DNA of 64,000 nucleotides, taken from positions 25,695,799-25,759,798 of the forward strand of contig NC_087072.1 of NCBI RefSeq assembly GCF_026151205.1, in the 5' to 3' direction. Positions 10,321 to 23,600 of the stretch are shown here, piece by piece (position 1 is the stretch's first letter; each line of letters starts with the position of its first letter). Position numbers and translations under genes: made by a program. The DNA comes from Bolinopsis microptera (lineage: Eukaryota; Ctenophora; Tentaculata; Lobata; Bolinopsidae). Under the pieces are notes generated by a model that was given only the letters and a program-made list of their open reading frames with translations, searched no databases and had not been told where the DNA came from.

Positions 10321-11306
10321 CAGGGTGGCCCAAAAGCAACTACCCACACACAACTGGGCGTCACAACCCTTTAATCGTCACCCAATCAGTGATCTTATCG
10401 GCAGCTACTCCCTAACGTGGAACAATGAGCCTCATTAGGCGGTACCAAACATGTTGGGGGATGACGATCTGATCACTTTGAGTGATATTCGCGTTATATC
10501 GCTTGCCCTATAAGCAGTCTCGAACCAATCAGACGGTTGATTGAGTGAGGAGATCACTGGTTAAGTCTTGTGATCAAGTTGAAGTATCCACCAGATTTTA
10601 TAACTCGGCTGAAATTCTGGGAAATCACTCGAATTATGAAACCAAATGTGTCTATAAATTTTGGAGTTCCTAACTCAAAGCGTTCTCACTTTATGGCGAC
10701 AATAGTGAAAAAGAGGGAGTGGCGTGCCACAACTTTCAGAAAATTCTAAGTTTGTGAAACTCTGACACGAATTACGTGAGTTATTAAAGGGTTGCGTTGT
10801 TTCCCACTTGGCTGACGGTCGGCCTCCACTCTCTAAAAAATTACCTTAAGTGAAGGCCGATGATCAACAAATAGCGATGTTAGAGCTTGGTGTGAATAAA
10901 TCCTGACCTCCTTTTACACCATTGGAGTCGACTCTCACAAATGCGAGAGGAAAGATCCTTGGGAGGACACCATTGGTTTTGGTAGGTTGCATATTTCTTC
11001 TTATATTTGATCCTTTGAACAGCTGTTGAGCAATGAAACGCAAACATAATCTTAGCAAAATGAATATATTTCTTTTATCTTCAGCATTTAATCAGTCACA
11101 TAATCTGAGAATATCAATGGTTAGTTTGAAAATGTCAAAAATTCTCATCAAAAATGTAGTAAAGTCTCAAAAAATTAATTTAGCATCTCGTAAAAATGGA
11201 ATAGTTTAAAATGCATATTGCATATTTCTTTTTTAAATAAATAAATAAAAATAAATTTTTTTTAAAAAGGGTCGCGTGTGGGTTGTTTTTTATTTGGGCC
11301 ACCCTG
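10321..11306. mobile_element. Decayed Tc1/mariner-like DNA element
   Basis: The left terminus is CAGGGTGGCCCAAAAGC. The right terminus, reverse complemented, is CAGGGTGGCCCAAATAAA, with further similarity inside (ACCCACAC). A TA dinucleotide precedes the left end; the right flank is GATA, so the duplication is unclear. The interior has many stops and no intact transposase; one GRPP-like stretch near 10820 may be a remnant. Confidence 0.6.
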
Positions 11307-11420
11307 GATAATATGCAGCTAATAAACATTAAACAGTTCCCTAATTATTCAACCTAATTTTGTCGAATCAACGTTACACCCCTGTATGCGTAAGTGTAAT
11401 CTTTATTACCTTGAAATGAG

Positions 11421-11632
11421 ATGCCATTAGTGATGTTACCACTGTACTCCCAGCAGCTTATGATAGAATTTATGGTTGATAACACGTCCCTCCCCATCTC
11501 TACAAAGCAGCTCTCTAGCAGCATGTCTAGCAGCATGTCAGTAACCATGGTAACAAAGCAGCTGTCTTCTCAGAAGAGGCTAGATCTATACGACCCGTGC
11601 CACGCCGCCCTCGTGCTAGCTCAGATAAACAA
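11421..11632 (+). CDS. Kelch-like exon 1
   Basis: An in-frame stop at 11412-11414 lies just upstream of ATG 11421; ATGs at 11433 and 11460 are alternative starts. It ends HAALVLAQIN, the start of the BTB fold, at donor AA|GTACGG. Confidence 0.75.
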
Positions 11633-14600
11633 GTACGGAAGTTTAAATGAAATTTAAATAAACTGTTCTACTTCATACTAACTGTTATCTTACTCTAATG
11701 AAAGAAACTTCACTCAAATTCCACTTTCTCTTTCACTTTTACTGATGATTAATATTCGCAGGTTGTTGGAGATAGGGAAACTAAGTGACGTGTGTATTAA
11801 GTGCGGAGTTGAGACCTTCACTTCTAGCCAGCTCCTTCTCTCGGCTAACAGTCATTACTTCAAAGCAATGTTCCTAAATGAGTACGGCTAAGAGCAAAGG
11901 ACTATTTAATATATTATTATCATGTGTTCTAACTTCTACTAGAGAGTGAGAGTAGTATTAGCGCTGCACTACCATGAGCCTTATCTAATTTAATGAGGTC
12001 ACATGTTAATTATTGCAGAGAAGTATTTTTATAGTTTTAAGAATGACAGAATTTGACGATTTTCAGCTTTGGTGAGAGCAGAAAAAGAGAAGTAACTATT
12101 GAAGATGTTGACCCCGACATCTTGAAATCCTTGATAGACTTTTGTTCCACATCTCGTTTAACAATAACGAGCGACAATGTTTTCGAAATCTTCAATGCTG
12201 CCAACAGGTCAAAATTAAAACCTTGTTTAAAAGTAAAAGTGAAAGTGGAACAGTTGCACTTTTAGGTCCGTTTGATATTATGATTGCGATGTATAAATAT
12301 AATGGTGGGACAAGTGACATGATGTAATGGTGGGACAAGTGACATGATGTAATGGTGGGACAAGTGACATGATGTAATGGTGGGACAAGTGACATGATGT
12401 AATGGTGAGACAAGTGACATGATGTAATGGTGGGACAAGTGACATGATGTAATGGTGAGACAAGTGACATGATGTAATGGTGGGACAAGTGACATGATGT
12501 AATGGTGGGACAAGTGACACGATGTAATGGTGGGACAAGTGACATGATGTAATGGTGGGACAAGTGACATGATGTAATGGTGGGACAAGTGACACGATGT
12601 AATGGTGGGACAAGTGACATGATGTAATGGTGGGACAAGTGACACGATGTAATGGTGGGACAAGTGACATGATGTAATGGTGGGACAAGTGACATGATGT
12701 CATGGTGGGACAAGTGACATGATGTAATGGTGGGACAAGTGACATGATGTAATGGTGGGACAAGTGACATGATGTAATGGTGGGACAAGTGACATGATGT
12801 AATGGTGGGACAAGTGACACAATGTAATGGTGGGACAAGTGACATGATGTAATGGTGGGACAAGTGACATGATGTAATGGTGGGACAAGTGACATGATGT
12901 AATGGTGGGACAAGTGACATGATGTAATGGTGAGACAAGTGACATGATGTAATGGTGGGACAAGTGACATGATGTAATGGTGAGACAAGTGACATGATGT
13001 AATGGTGGGACAAGTGACATGATGTAATGGTGGGACAAGTGACACGATGTAATGGTGGGACAAGTGACATGATGTAATGGTGGGACAAGTGACATGATGT
13101 AATGGTGGGACAAGTGACACGATGTAATGGTGGGACAAGTGACATGATGTAATGGTGGGACAAGTGACACGATGTAATGGTGGGACAAGTGACATGATGT
13201 AATGGTGGGACAAGTGACATGATGTCATGGTGGGACAAGTGACATGATGTAATGGTGGGACAAGTGACATGATGTAATGGTGGGACAAGTGACATGATGT
13301 AATGGTGGGACAAGTGACATGATGTAATGGTGGGACAAGTGACACAATGTAATGGTGGGACAAGTGACATGATGTAATGGTGGGACAAGTGACATGATGT
13401 AATGGTGGGACAAGTGACATGATGTAATGGTGGGACAAGTGACATGATGTAATGGTGGGACAAGTGACATGATGTAATGGTGGGACAAGTGACATGATGT
13501 AATGGTGAGACAAGTGACATGATGTAATGGTGGGACAAGTGACATGATGTAATGGTGGGACAAGTGACATGATGTAATGGTGGGTCAAGTGACATGATGT
13601 AATGGTGGGACAAGTGACATGATGTAATGGTGGGACAAGTGACATGATGTAATGGTGGGTCAAGTGACATGATGTAATGGTGGGACAAGTGACATGATGT
13701 AATGGTGGGACAAGTGACATGATGTAATGGTGGGACAAGTGACATGATGTAATGGTGGGACAAGTGACATGATGTAATGGTGGGACAAGTGACATGATGT
13801 AATGGTGGGACAAGTGACATGATGTAATGGTGGGACAAGTGACATGATGTAATGGTGGGACAAGTGACATGATGTTATGGTGGGACAAGTGACATGATGT
13901 AATGGTGGGACAAGTGACATGATGTAATGGTGGGACAAGTGACATGATGTAATGGTGGGACAAGTGACACGATGTAATGGTGGGACAAGTGACACGATGT
14001 AATGGTGGGACAAGTGACATGATGTAATGGTGGGACAAGTGACATGATGTAATGGTGGGACAAGTGACATGATGTCATGGTGGGACAAGTGACATGATGT
14101 AATGGTGGGACAAGTGACATGATGTAATGGTGGGACAAGTGACATGATGTAATGGTGGGACAAGTGACATGATGTAATGGTGGGACAAGTGACACAATGT
14201 AATGGTGGGACAAGTGACATGATGTAATGGTGGGACAAGTGACATGATGTAATGGTGGGACAAGTGACATGATGTAATGGTGGGACAAGTGACATGATGT
14301 AATGGTGAGACAAGTGACATGATGTAATGGTGAGACAAGTGACATGATGTAATGGTGGGACAAGTGACATGATGTAATGGTGGGACAAGTGACATGATGT
14401 AATGGTGAGACAAGTGACATGATGTAATGGTGGGACAAGTGACATGATGTAATGGTGGGACAAGTGACATGATGTAATGGTGGGACAAGTGACATGATGT
14501 AATGGTGGGACAAGTGACATGATGTAATGGTGGGACAAGTGACATGATGTAATGGTGGGACAAGTGACATGATGTAATGGTGGGACAAGTGACATGATGT

Positions 14601-17600
14601 AATGGTGGGACAAGTGACATGATGTAATGGTGGGTCAAGTGACATGATGTAATGGTGGGACAAGTGACATGATGTAATGGTGGGACAAGTGACATGATGT
14701 AATGGTGGGACAAGTGACATGATGTAATGGTGGGACAAGTGACATGATGTAATGGTGGGTCAAGTGACATGATGTAATGGTGGGACAAGTGACATGATGT
14801 AATGGTGGGACAAGTGACATGATGTAATGTTGGGTCAAGTGACATGATGTAATGGTGGGACAAGTGACATGATGTAATGGTGGGACAAGTGACATGATGT
14901 AATGGTGGGACAAGTGACATGATGTAATGGTGGGACAAGTGACATGATGTAATGGTGGGACAGGTGACATGATGTAATGGTGGGACAAGTGACATGATGT
15001 AATGGTGGGACAAGTGACATGATGTGATGGTGGGACAAGTGACATGATGTGATGGTGGGACAAGTGACACAACATTCCTCAGGTTCGGGTTCAGGAGTGT
15101 AGAAGATACGTGCTGTGAGTTTCTGAAGAGTATGCTCTCAGTCGACAACCATCTTAAACTCTGGCACTTTGGTGATGAAAGGTCAGTAGCATGGTGTGTC
15201 AATAAGAAAATAAATGACAAAAGCGAGCGGTACATCATATCATTTCTTTTTGTGGTAAATGAAACCACTGCCCGTTCAAAGGAGCATTGTTAATGTTTAT
15301 ATTTGCAGAGGAGCTGCAGAGTTAGTGGGATGGTGTGATCAGTTCATAAGAGAAAATATACTCCGAATATTCGGCACGCAAGCGTAGGATGATTAGTTAA
15401 TAAATTTGCTGAATTTTATAAGTAAATTATCTGATTATTTCGGTTGAGTTTTTAAATTGCCGAAATAAAAACTTCATGGTAAGGTTACTAGCACCCAGGG
15501 ATGAAGATTATTTGCTTATTATGTTTAACTTCTCCCTCTAATAAACTTCGTAACTCCACCAGATGGCTAGAGTACCCCTTAGAGTTAGTGAGGACGGTAG
15601 CTGGGTCCAATTATTTAACTATTTACAACGAGAGTCAACTGTTCGAGGGTCTTATCACGTGGGTGAAACACGACCCTCATATCAGATTACAGTTTCTTAC
15701 TGAACTCTTCGCTTGTATCAGGTGTGTACCCTCATATCAGATTACAGTTTCTTACTGAAATCTTCGCTTGTATCAGGTGTGTGCCCTCATATCAGATTAC
15801 AGTTTCTTACTGAACTCTTCGCTTGTATCAGGTGTGTGCCCTCATATCAGATTACAGTTTCTTACTGAACTCTTCGCTTGTATCAGGTGTGTACCCTCAT
15901 ATCAGATTACAGTTTCTTACTGAACTCTTCGCTTGTATCAGGTGTGTGCCCTCATATCAGATTACAGTTTCTTACTGAACTCTTCGCTTGTATCAGGTGT
16001 GTGCCCTCATATCAGATTACAGTTTCTTACTGAACTCTTCGCTTGTATCAGGTGTGTGCCCTCATATCAGATTACAGTTTCTTACTGAACTCTTCGCTTG
16101 TATCAGGTGTGTACCCATTTTTTCCCGATCCATGACTCAAGTGCCGAAGGCACAAAAGAGTCAAGGAAAAGAGTCTGTAACCTCTCTGTAACTGCTCTGT
16201 AACCACTCTGTAACCGCTCTGTAACCACTCTGTAACCGCTCTGTAACCACTCTGTAACCGCTCTGTAACCACTCTGTAACCACTCTGTAACCACTCTGTA
16301 ACCGCTCTGTAACCACTCTGTAACCGCTCTGTAACCACTCTGTAACCGCTCTGTAACCGCTCTGTAACCACTCTGTAACCGCTCTGTAACCGCTCTGTAA
16401 CCGCTCTGTAACCACTCTGTAACCGCTCTGTAACCGCTCTGTAACTGCTCTGTAACCGCTCTGTAACCGCTCTGTAACCGCTCTGTAACCGCTCTGTAAC
16501 CGCTCTGTAACTGCTCTGTAACCTCTCTGTAACCGCTCTGTAACCGCTCTGTAACCGCTCTGTAACCGCTCTGTAACCGCTCTGTAACTGCTCTGTAACC
16601 TCTCTGTAACCGCTCTGTAACCGCTCTGTAACCGCTCTGTAACCGCTCTGTAACCGCTCTGTAACTGCTTTGTAACCGCTCTGTAACCACAGTATGCTCA
16701 GGTTGGATGTGATCAGTCTGAAGTATTTGTATCACGTAATATCAGAAGAGAAGCTGCTAATGGAAAATAAAGAATGCAGTGCTCTGATAAACCTTGTCAA
16801 GGACACCAGGACTCTCCCTCTATCCCTCTCTCCTTCTCCACCTGAATCAAAGTGTTTGTATACTTATACCAGCTTAAATTTAGGCATACTTCTATACTTC
16901 TATGTATATGTATTAACTTATATATTATGCTAATGTGTCTTATCAACAATAATTTACCTTATCTAGAATAATTAATCTTATCAAGAATAATTTACCTTAT
17001 CTAAAACAATTTATCTTATCTAGAATAATTTATCTTATCAAGACTAATTTATCTTATTAATTGATTGCAGCGACGCGTGATATAGGATGCGGTGGCTCTC
17101 TCTTCATCATGGGAGGACTTGGCTCGGATAGGGAGCCTTCTAGAATGTTCCAGAGATTTTCTCTCAGGGATATGTCATGGCAAAGTATTATGAGCGTAAG
17201 TTAGAGCGAAATTACAAAAACAAAGTACAGAATATGTACTTTCGGCTGCTTCCCCTGAATGTTCTACAACTTTGTAATTTTAAATCTGTTTTACCTTTTT
17301 GAAATCATATTTTATGTTTTAATGCAACACGTTTGCAGCACTTATCGTGAGTAGTATAGTGTATATGTAGTTACTATACTTTACTTATGTAAAGTTATAG
17401 GTAAATGTCCCACTTGGCCTGGCCTCCAACAATCACATTTTCGAACTTTCAAGATCTTCAAATTTCATCTGCAAAATTACAAGTCCCAAACAACAACAAA
17501 AAAGGCTTTTGTTAAGAGTATATGACTAAACCTTTGGGTAGTCCCAGTGGCGTAACTTAGGGCCCCGCAGACCCCGCTGTGCGGGGGGGCGCCGTATAAG

Positions 17601-20600
17601 GGGGGGCAATTTTCCTGAATTTTAGGCCCTTTCACTGAAAAAAACGCCTTGTTTGTGTATTTCCCTGTCCAATTTAGCGTTCGGCCGACGCGAAAAAAAT
17701 ATTTGGGGTACCCTTTTTTGCTTCAGGGGGCGCAAAAAGCTGTAGGGGGGCGAGAAAAAAAGTACCCGACCTTTTTTTTTTTTTTAATTTTTTTTAGGGA
17801 CAAAAAATTTTAGGGGGGCGCTTTTCGTCACTGAGCGGGGGGGGGGGGCGCCAACAAGCAAAGTTTCGCCACTGGGTAGTCCCTTTAGGCCAGCCTAAAT
17901 GATGAATATATTTTAGTTTCCTGATGCAATGTGGGGTGGTGCTGGAGTGGTGGTTGAGGGTTATTTGTTAATGAGTGGGGGGGAAGGAACAGAAACAAGG
18001 AACAATCTTACTATCTGCAACCCTGCTATGGTAAGCAACATCTCCACTTTTTATATGCACTAATTCTAGTGTCTGAAATAACGACTAATAAACTGGCTTG
18101 TCGCCAATAAATGGAAAACAAACAGACTGACAAACTGACCTACAAACCGACAGTTAGAAGAGAACGATGGTAGAGAGGTGATTTGGGACGCGCTGTCTCC
18201 CATGACTATTGCTAGATTTGGGCACGGAATGGTCGAATGTATGGGTTGGGCTTATGTTGTGGGTAAGCTATATATAACAACTTGTAACTTGACAGTACTG
18301 TAAAACTCTATATAACACCTTAAAACTTGACAGTACTGTAAAACTTTATATAACACCTTGTAACTTGACAGATTTGAAAAAATTCAAGCTAAAATTGGCA
18401 GCATTTTAAAATACCTGATCACGTCTTATTTTGATTATAAATGAGTATGATCGTTTTAGCAGCTGTTATCAAGTCATAATCAACAATATCACGTCAAAAT
18501 TTGAAGCATTTATTATAATTAATTTGACCAATAATTAAATAGAGTGGACTGCTGCCAGTGTCCCCATTTCCCAAACAAAAGGGAATGATAATTATTTGAA
18601 TGACCGTTCTCAAATGCAAAATAATACCGAGAATAAAATCGGTCGCTCGCTTCTCCCATTCATTCACGGCTTACTAATTGTAATAAGTTTTGGTTTATGA
18701 CATCAATCAAACTCGTGAAAATCTCTAGGATTGCTTTCGGGCCGATACCCAGCACTTCGGAATAAGGGCGGTAGTTAATGACCAATAAGGTGAGGTTTAT
18801 CGAATCGATACTGCCGAGTACAGCTGCCTCCGGGTAGTGCTCCTTTATATATTACAATTGTAAATGAAAGGGAGACACTGGCAGCGGTCCACCCTACCCA
18901 ATTATGGGTTTCGGTCAAATATCATCTCTTTTTGGTTAATGTCAAAATGTAAAACTAATAACTTCATTAATAAGGAGGTCATTTCAACGAGTTCAAAATG
19001 TTACCTTATAAAACATTTTCTTGTGTTAGAGTCAGCATATCTCTCGAGCACTTACTAAATATGCCACTTTATAGTTACTATGGTATGGTATACTCATTCA
19101 AGTTGGCATTAGATTCACATCTGTCATTATCTGTCGTGGGAAAGCAGGATCTAATGGAAATCATGCATGAGCGAAATTCTCATCTTTCGCACGTACAAAC
19201 TTTGAGCGGACGTTGGGTGCGCATCCAATACCAAATCCCATAAAATGTATTTGTGTAGTTCTTATAATTATATAGTTTTATAAGCATGCAAAGTTTAAAA
19301 AGATTTCAAGTAGACATCTGATCACAACTGGATTCCAAAGTTGATAAAAAATCGTGAAAATAGAAATTTTTAGTGATTTTAGTAAATTTTCATCGATTTG
19401 GGCGTGTCCCCACGTGTGCAACTTTTCGATTTTCAACTTTCAAACTAGCCTATAACACAATATAGACCTATAGAAAGCAAGAAAGCAAAACTGAGCTCCA
19501 CAACCCTAGAGGTGGCTTAAAACCAGAAAATACTAATTCACAAAATCGGCGTTTTTATAAAACTATCCTTCAAAAAATCACGAACTTCAATAGCAAATAT
19601 CTTTATGAAGGAGAAAGCTAGGAAAACTTTCCGGTAAATTTTCTATATGACCTCAAAATTTAAATTTAATTACTCTTTGATGGATAAAAATCAATTTGGA
19701 AAAGTATTATTTTGTCAAATATCAAGTTTTAAAAATGTTCAACTCATCAAGTGGTGATGATGACGTCAAATTATTTTGTATACAATGTAAACTACAGTGT
19801 AACTGTAAACAATGACGTGACTAGTCCCAGTGTCACATCATTGCTGGATCACTAGTTTACTGCTGGAGTTTACTTTTAAACTCTTCTCTGAGTCTACTCT
19901 GAATAGTTTAGTGGTCAGTAGAGACATACTGGTCACCATAGTAACCGGTAATATATGCCGTGGGTCCGCCACAGTATTCCTCCGACTAGAGTTGCACATC
20001 TGAATGTAAGTGTTGAGGTGCAGTATTGTGGGCGTGAAGGCTGCTCGTCCTGCTGGGAGGACCCACTTGCACATTAGGTTTAAATAAACGTACACTTTTA
20101 TTGCCTTATTCTCATCCCCCACAGTCTTTATGAACCAGGACCAGCTGATTAACCTCTCTGTGCTCATCAGGAAGTCAAGGAGGATTAGAAGTGCCTTAGG
20201 AAGGTAAGCTATGATAAAAAAGGCAGTGAGGAGTGCGGTTTTCTTTTTAGCGTCGCTGCTCTTATCCTTCCTTTGAACTCGGGTCACTCGTTTAGCGTGT
20301 AGCTTCATAAATACAAAGAAAAGTAAACAGCTTATAACACAAACAAGGAACGGAGTCCACCAGAGCACATCTATCAGTAGGACCATTGCTGGGGCCTTGG
20401 TTCCGTCTACTTCATAACTACACTCCCCCAAGTTGGGGGAATACTCGTACCGGGAGACCACCATGTCCAGGTTAAAGAAGGGCAGAGCACAGATAAGAGC
20501 CTGGAACAGGGCTAGTAGAGATAAGATGTAGATAAAGGGGTGGTAAGTGACACTTCTCAGTCTGAGAGGGCACACTGTTGCCACACATCTATACACCATT

Positions 20601-23600
20601 ATACACGTAATAGTGAACCACCCATATCTGTCACTGAAGTGGTTTACAAAACCGAATATCTTGCAGAAGATGGTTGGGAAAGACAAGGGTCTTTTAGCTA
20701 AAATCAGGATTGCGTTAGGAGAAACTCCCAGTGTACAGAGCAACTGAAATAGAATATTAGTTTTGACATCACTTTTACTTTCGATGATTAATAATAAATA
20801 CACATTACCAGAATTCGAATACATTATAAACATATTGACGATATACTTAAAGAAGTAGTTAATTTACCAAATCGTTTGCGGCTAAAACCAGCGCACACAG
20901 AGTAAAAGGATGAATTTTAACTGTCTTCCTGACAACCCAGAATCTAGCGAGCACAGAACCATTACTGTAGATACCGACTAGAGCGAACACTAGGTAGACA
21001 GTTCCAATAACCATGTCCAGTTCTGCAATGGTGTAGTAGATATAGGCAGGAGGCACTGTACTCGTGTAGTAGATATAGGCAGGGGGCACTGTACTCGTAA
21101 CTTGGTCCGTTCCATTCATGGCGCCCTTCAAACATTCAATGGTTTTAACTAACAACTTAACAAGTTTGAAGCAAAGCAAAAATTGTAGACGATATCATAT
21201 TGTTAAACTATAAACATATATGTAAATATACATATTATATACATATATACATCTCTCTTTATCATCATGCATTATTTACATGACAAAATATAAAATATTG
21301 AAAAATGTTTCCCGACGACACGTGTTTTATCGACCTTGAAGGAATGAATAGCGTTCTACTGTTAAGTCATTAGTCAAGGATGCTCTTGAGGCAACAACAG
21401 AGGCATAATCACAACAAAGGTATGTGTAAGGAAGTTCGCCGCAAAACATCGAGCCAGTGGCTTGAAATTGCTAAATACTGCACACCACTAGATATTTCAA
21501 AATACTCGACTACGAGTACTATAACACACATAACCCCGGCATGCGCAGGGATTATATTTCAATTTTTCCCGCGACGCGCGGGAAAAATTTATAATAATTT
21601 CGAGTGCGAAGCACGAGGGATTATTATGAAAATAACCCCGACGTGCTTTGGCACGAGGGGTTATTTTAATATAATACCTTCCGGGAATTATATCCACTAA
21701 AAGTCTCGGACACTGAGAGCTGATAATTTGCCGATATATCCCGCAAGGGAAGCCAAGGTATTATCAGCATAGACCTCAGACTGGCTGGCGGCAAGTTGTA
21801 AAACAAATAACACTGGCGTTCTATATATTAGACACTATATTGTATCATGCGCACGTATCGGATTACACCCCTTCCAATTCGGAACCGGAAAATATTATAA
21901 TACATAATACCTCCGGTTCTTCGGGCCGCAAATTCCCTCCAGCAAGCTGTCGGGAATTATCAAGCGGAGCCCGAAGAGCCGAAGGCATTATTATATTATA
22001 ACTTAAGCGTGCCGGTGTTATGTGTTATAAACCCCTCCGGGTAAGTGCTAGGACCAACAAATTTGACATTTTACTCTTAATTCTAGCTATATGAGATCAT
22101 TATGGAAAATATGAAATGGAATTGGGGACTTCCAAATAAATACAACTAAGGTACTATGACTTTTGAAATTGGCGTTATATCTAAACATTATTCCTCAGTC
22201 AGAACGTTGAATGAATATGAATATCGATAAGGGGCGTCGAGTTAAGCCTGGCAAGCGATAAAAGCTAATAATGATATCGTGTCATGAAGTTCATCAAAGT
22301 AGACGACTATAATACATGGCTTATATCAAACTCGACAAAATTAACCGAACCGGACAAAATCAAATGTAACCGTCGAGACAAGTTTTGGAACTGGTCCAAT
22401 TAATGTAAGAGTTTAAGTAATGTAGTGTGCTGGAGTTTTGCCAGCGCCTGCAATTAGACCGATACGTAGATCGAGTGTATTTATAGTTCTTACGTTAAGC
22501 CATAGGTCACGTGACATTTTTTACCAATGCGCGTCGTAGTAGTTAGTCACGTGATACACGTCATCAAAACACGTGACAGTACGCGGTTGAAATTCTCATG
22601 GAATATCAAAACAAAACAAATCTTGTTGAGCCAAATTAGCGGGGCGGGATTATAAAAGCTGTGCCGGGGTTATTTATTCAGCGGGAAAAAACTAACAGCG
22701 GGAGCCGGGATTATCAGAATCTATTTAGCGGGAGCCGGGATTATCAGAATCTTATTCTATCCCGGAGGGGTTTATAATCCAATAATACCTTGGCTTTTGA
22801 GTGCTACGCGGCACGAAACAGCGCGATAATTCCCGACAGCTTGCTCATGCTGGAGAGAGGGCGCGGCACAAAACAGCCAAGGCCCAAGGTATTATTTGTT
22901 ATAACTATTAGTATTGACGGTGGCTCGATGAACGCATTTGGTTTCTTTGTGGACACAATCGAATGATTTTGCTGCTGCTGATATAGTAGAAGATATTTAA
23001 TTTCAATACACTCACTCGACAGAGAGCAAGTAAAAGGGCATGGAAAGTTTTAGCTTCATAAGGTTGCCCCTTGATGTCAGTTATTTCAGTTATGAGCTCC
23101 AATAGAACAAATGTGATTCTGTCGAAAGGAACGTTGTTGAATTCACTAGGAATGTTGTCCAAGGGGGCCACTTCATTGTGTTCAACAAAGGATCTAGCAA
23201 CTGACTAGCGACTGACAAGTTTGGAAATGTTTAAATTTGGGAGCGTGCCAAAGTGTGCAGCATGGTGCGCGAGCCGCTCATCAAGGTAACGGGGAGTCTG
23301 TGCTGATAATACCTTCGCTTCCCTTGCAGGAAATATCTGCAAATTATCAGCTCTCAGTGTCGACGAGTACAGTTTTAGTGCATATAATTCCAGGAAATAG
23401 TTATACATTACGATAGGGCGGAACCCACCAGCAACAAATTGAAAAACTGTTATGAGGGAAATATGATATTAAGGAAATCTTAGTTGTAATATATATAAAC
23501 TAGATGCCATTTTTGTGTTGATAGGTCGGTTGAGAATACGATTAGCAGTATCAAGAGAGTTGGTGGAGTACTGTAATAGTTACAAGGTAAACATTCCTAA

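Noticed and set aside
12192-15268. Long minus-strand ORFs of His/Ser/Pro-rich repeats over the 25-bp array
   Set aside because: They occur in all three frames because the 25-bp unit lacks stops; the region is an intron of the Kelch-like gene.
16072-16735. ORFs of repeated RLQSGYRAVTE
   Set aside because: Translation of the 11-bp repeat on the wrong strand of an intron.
18998-19243. 81-codon plus-strand ORF
   Set aside because: No recognisable domain or splice context; lies in the flank of the GPCR and in no conserved frame.
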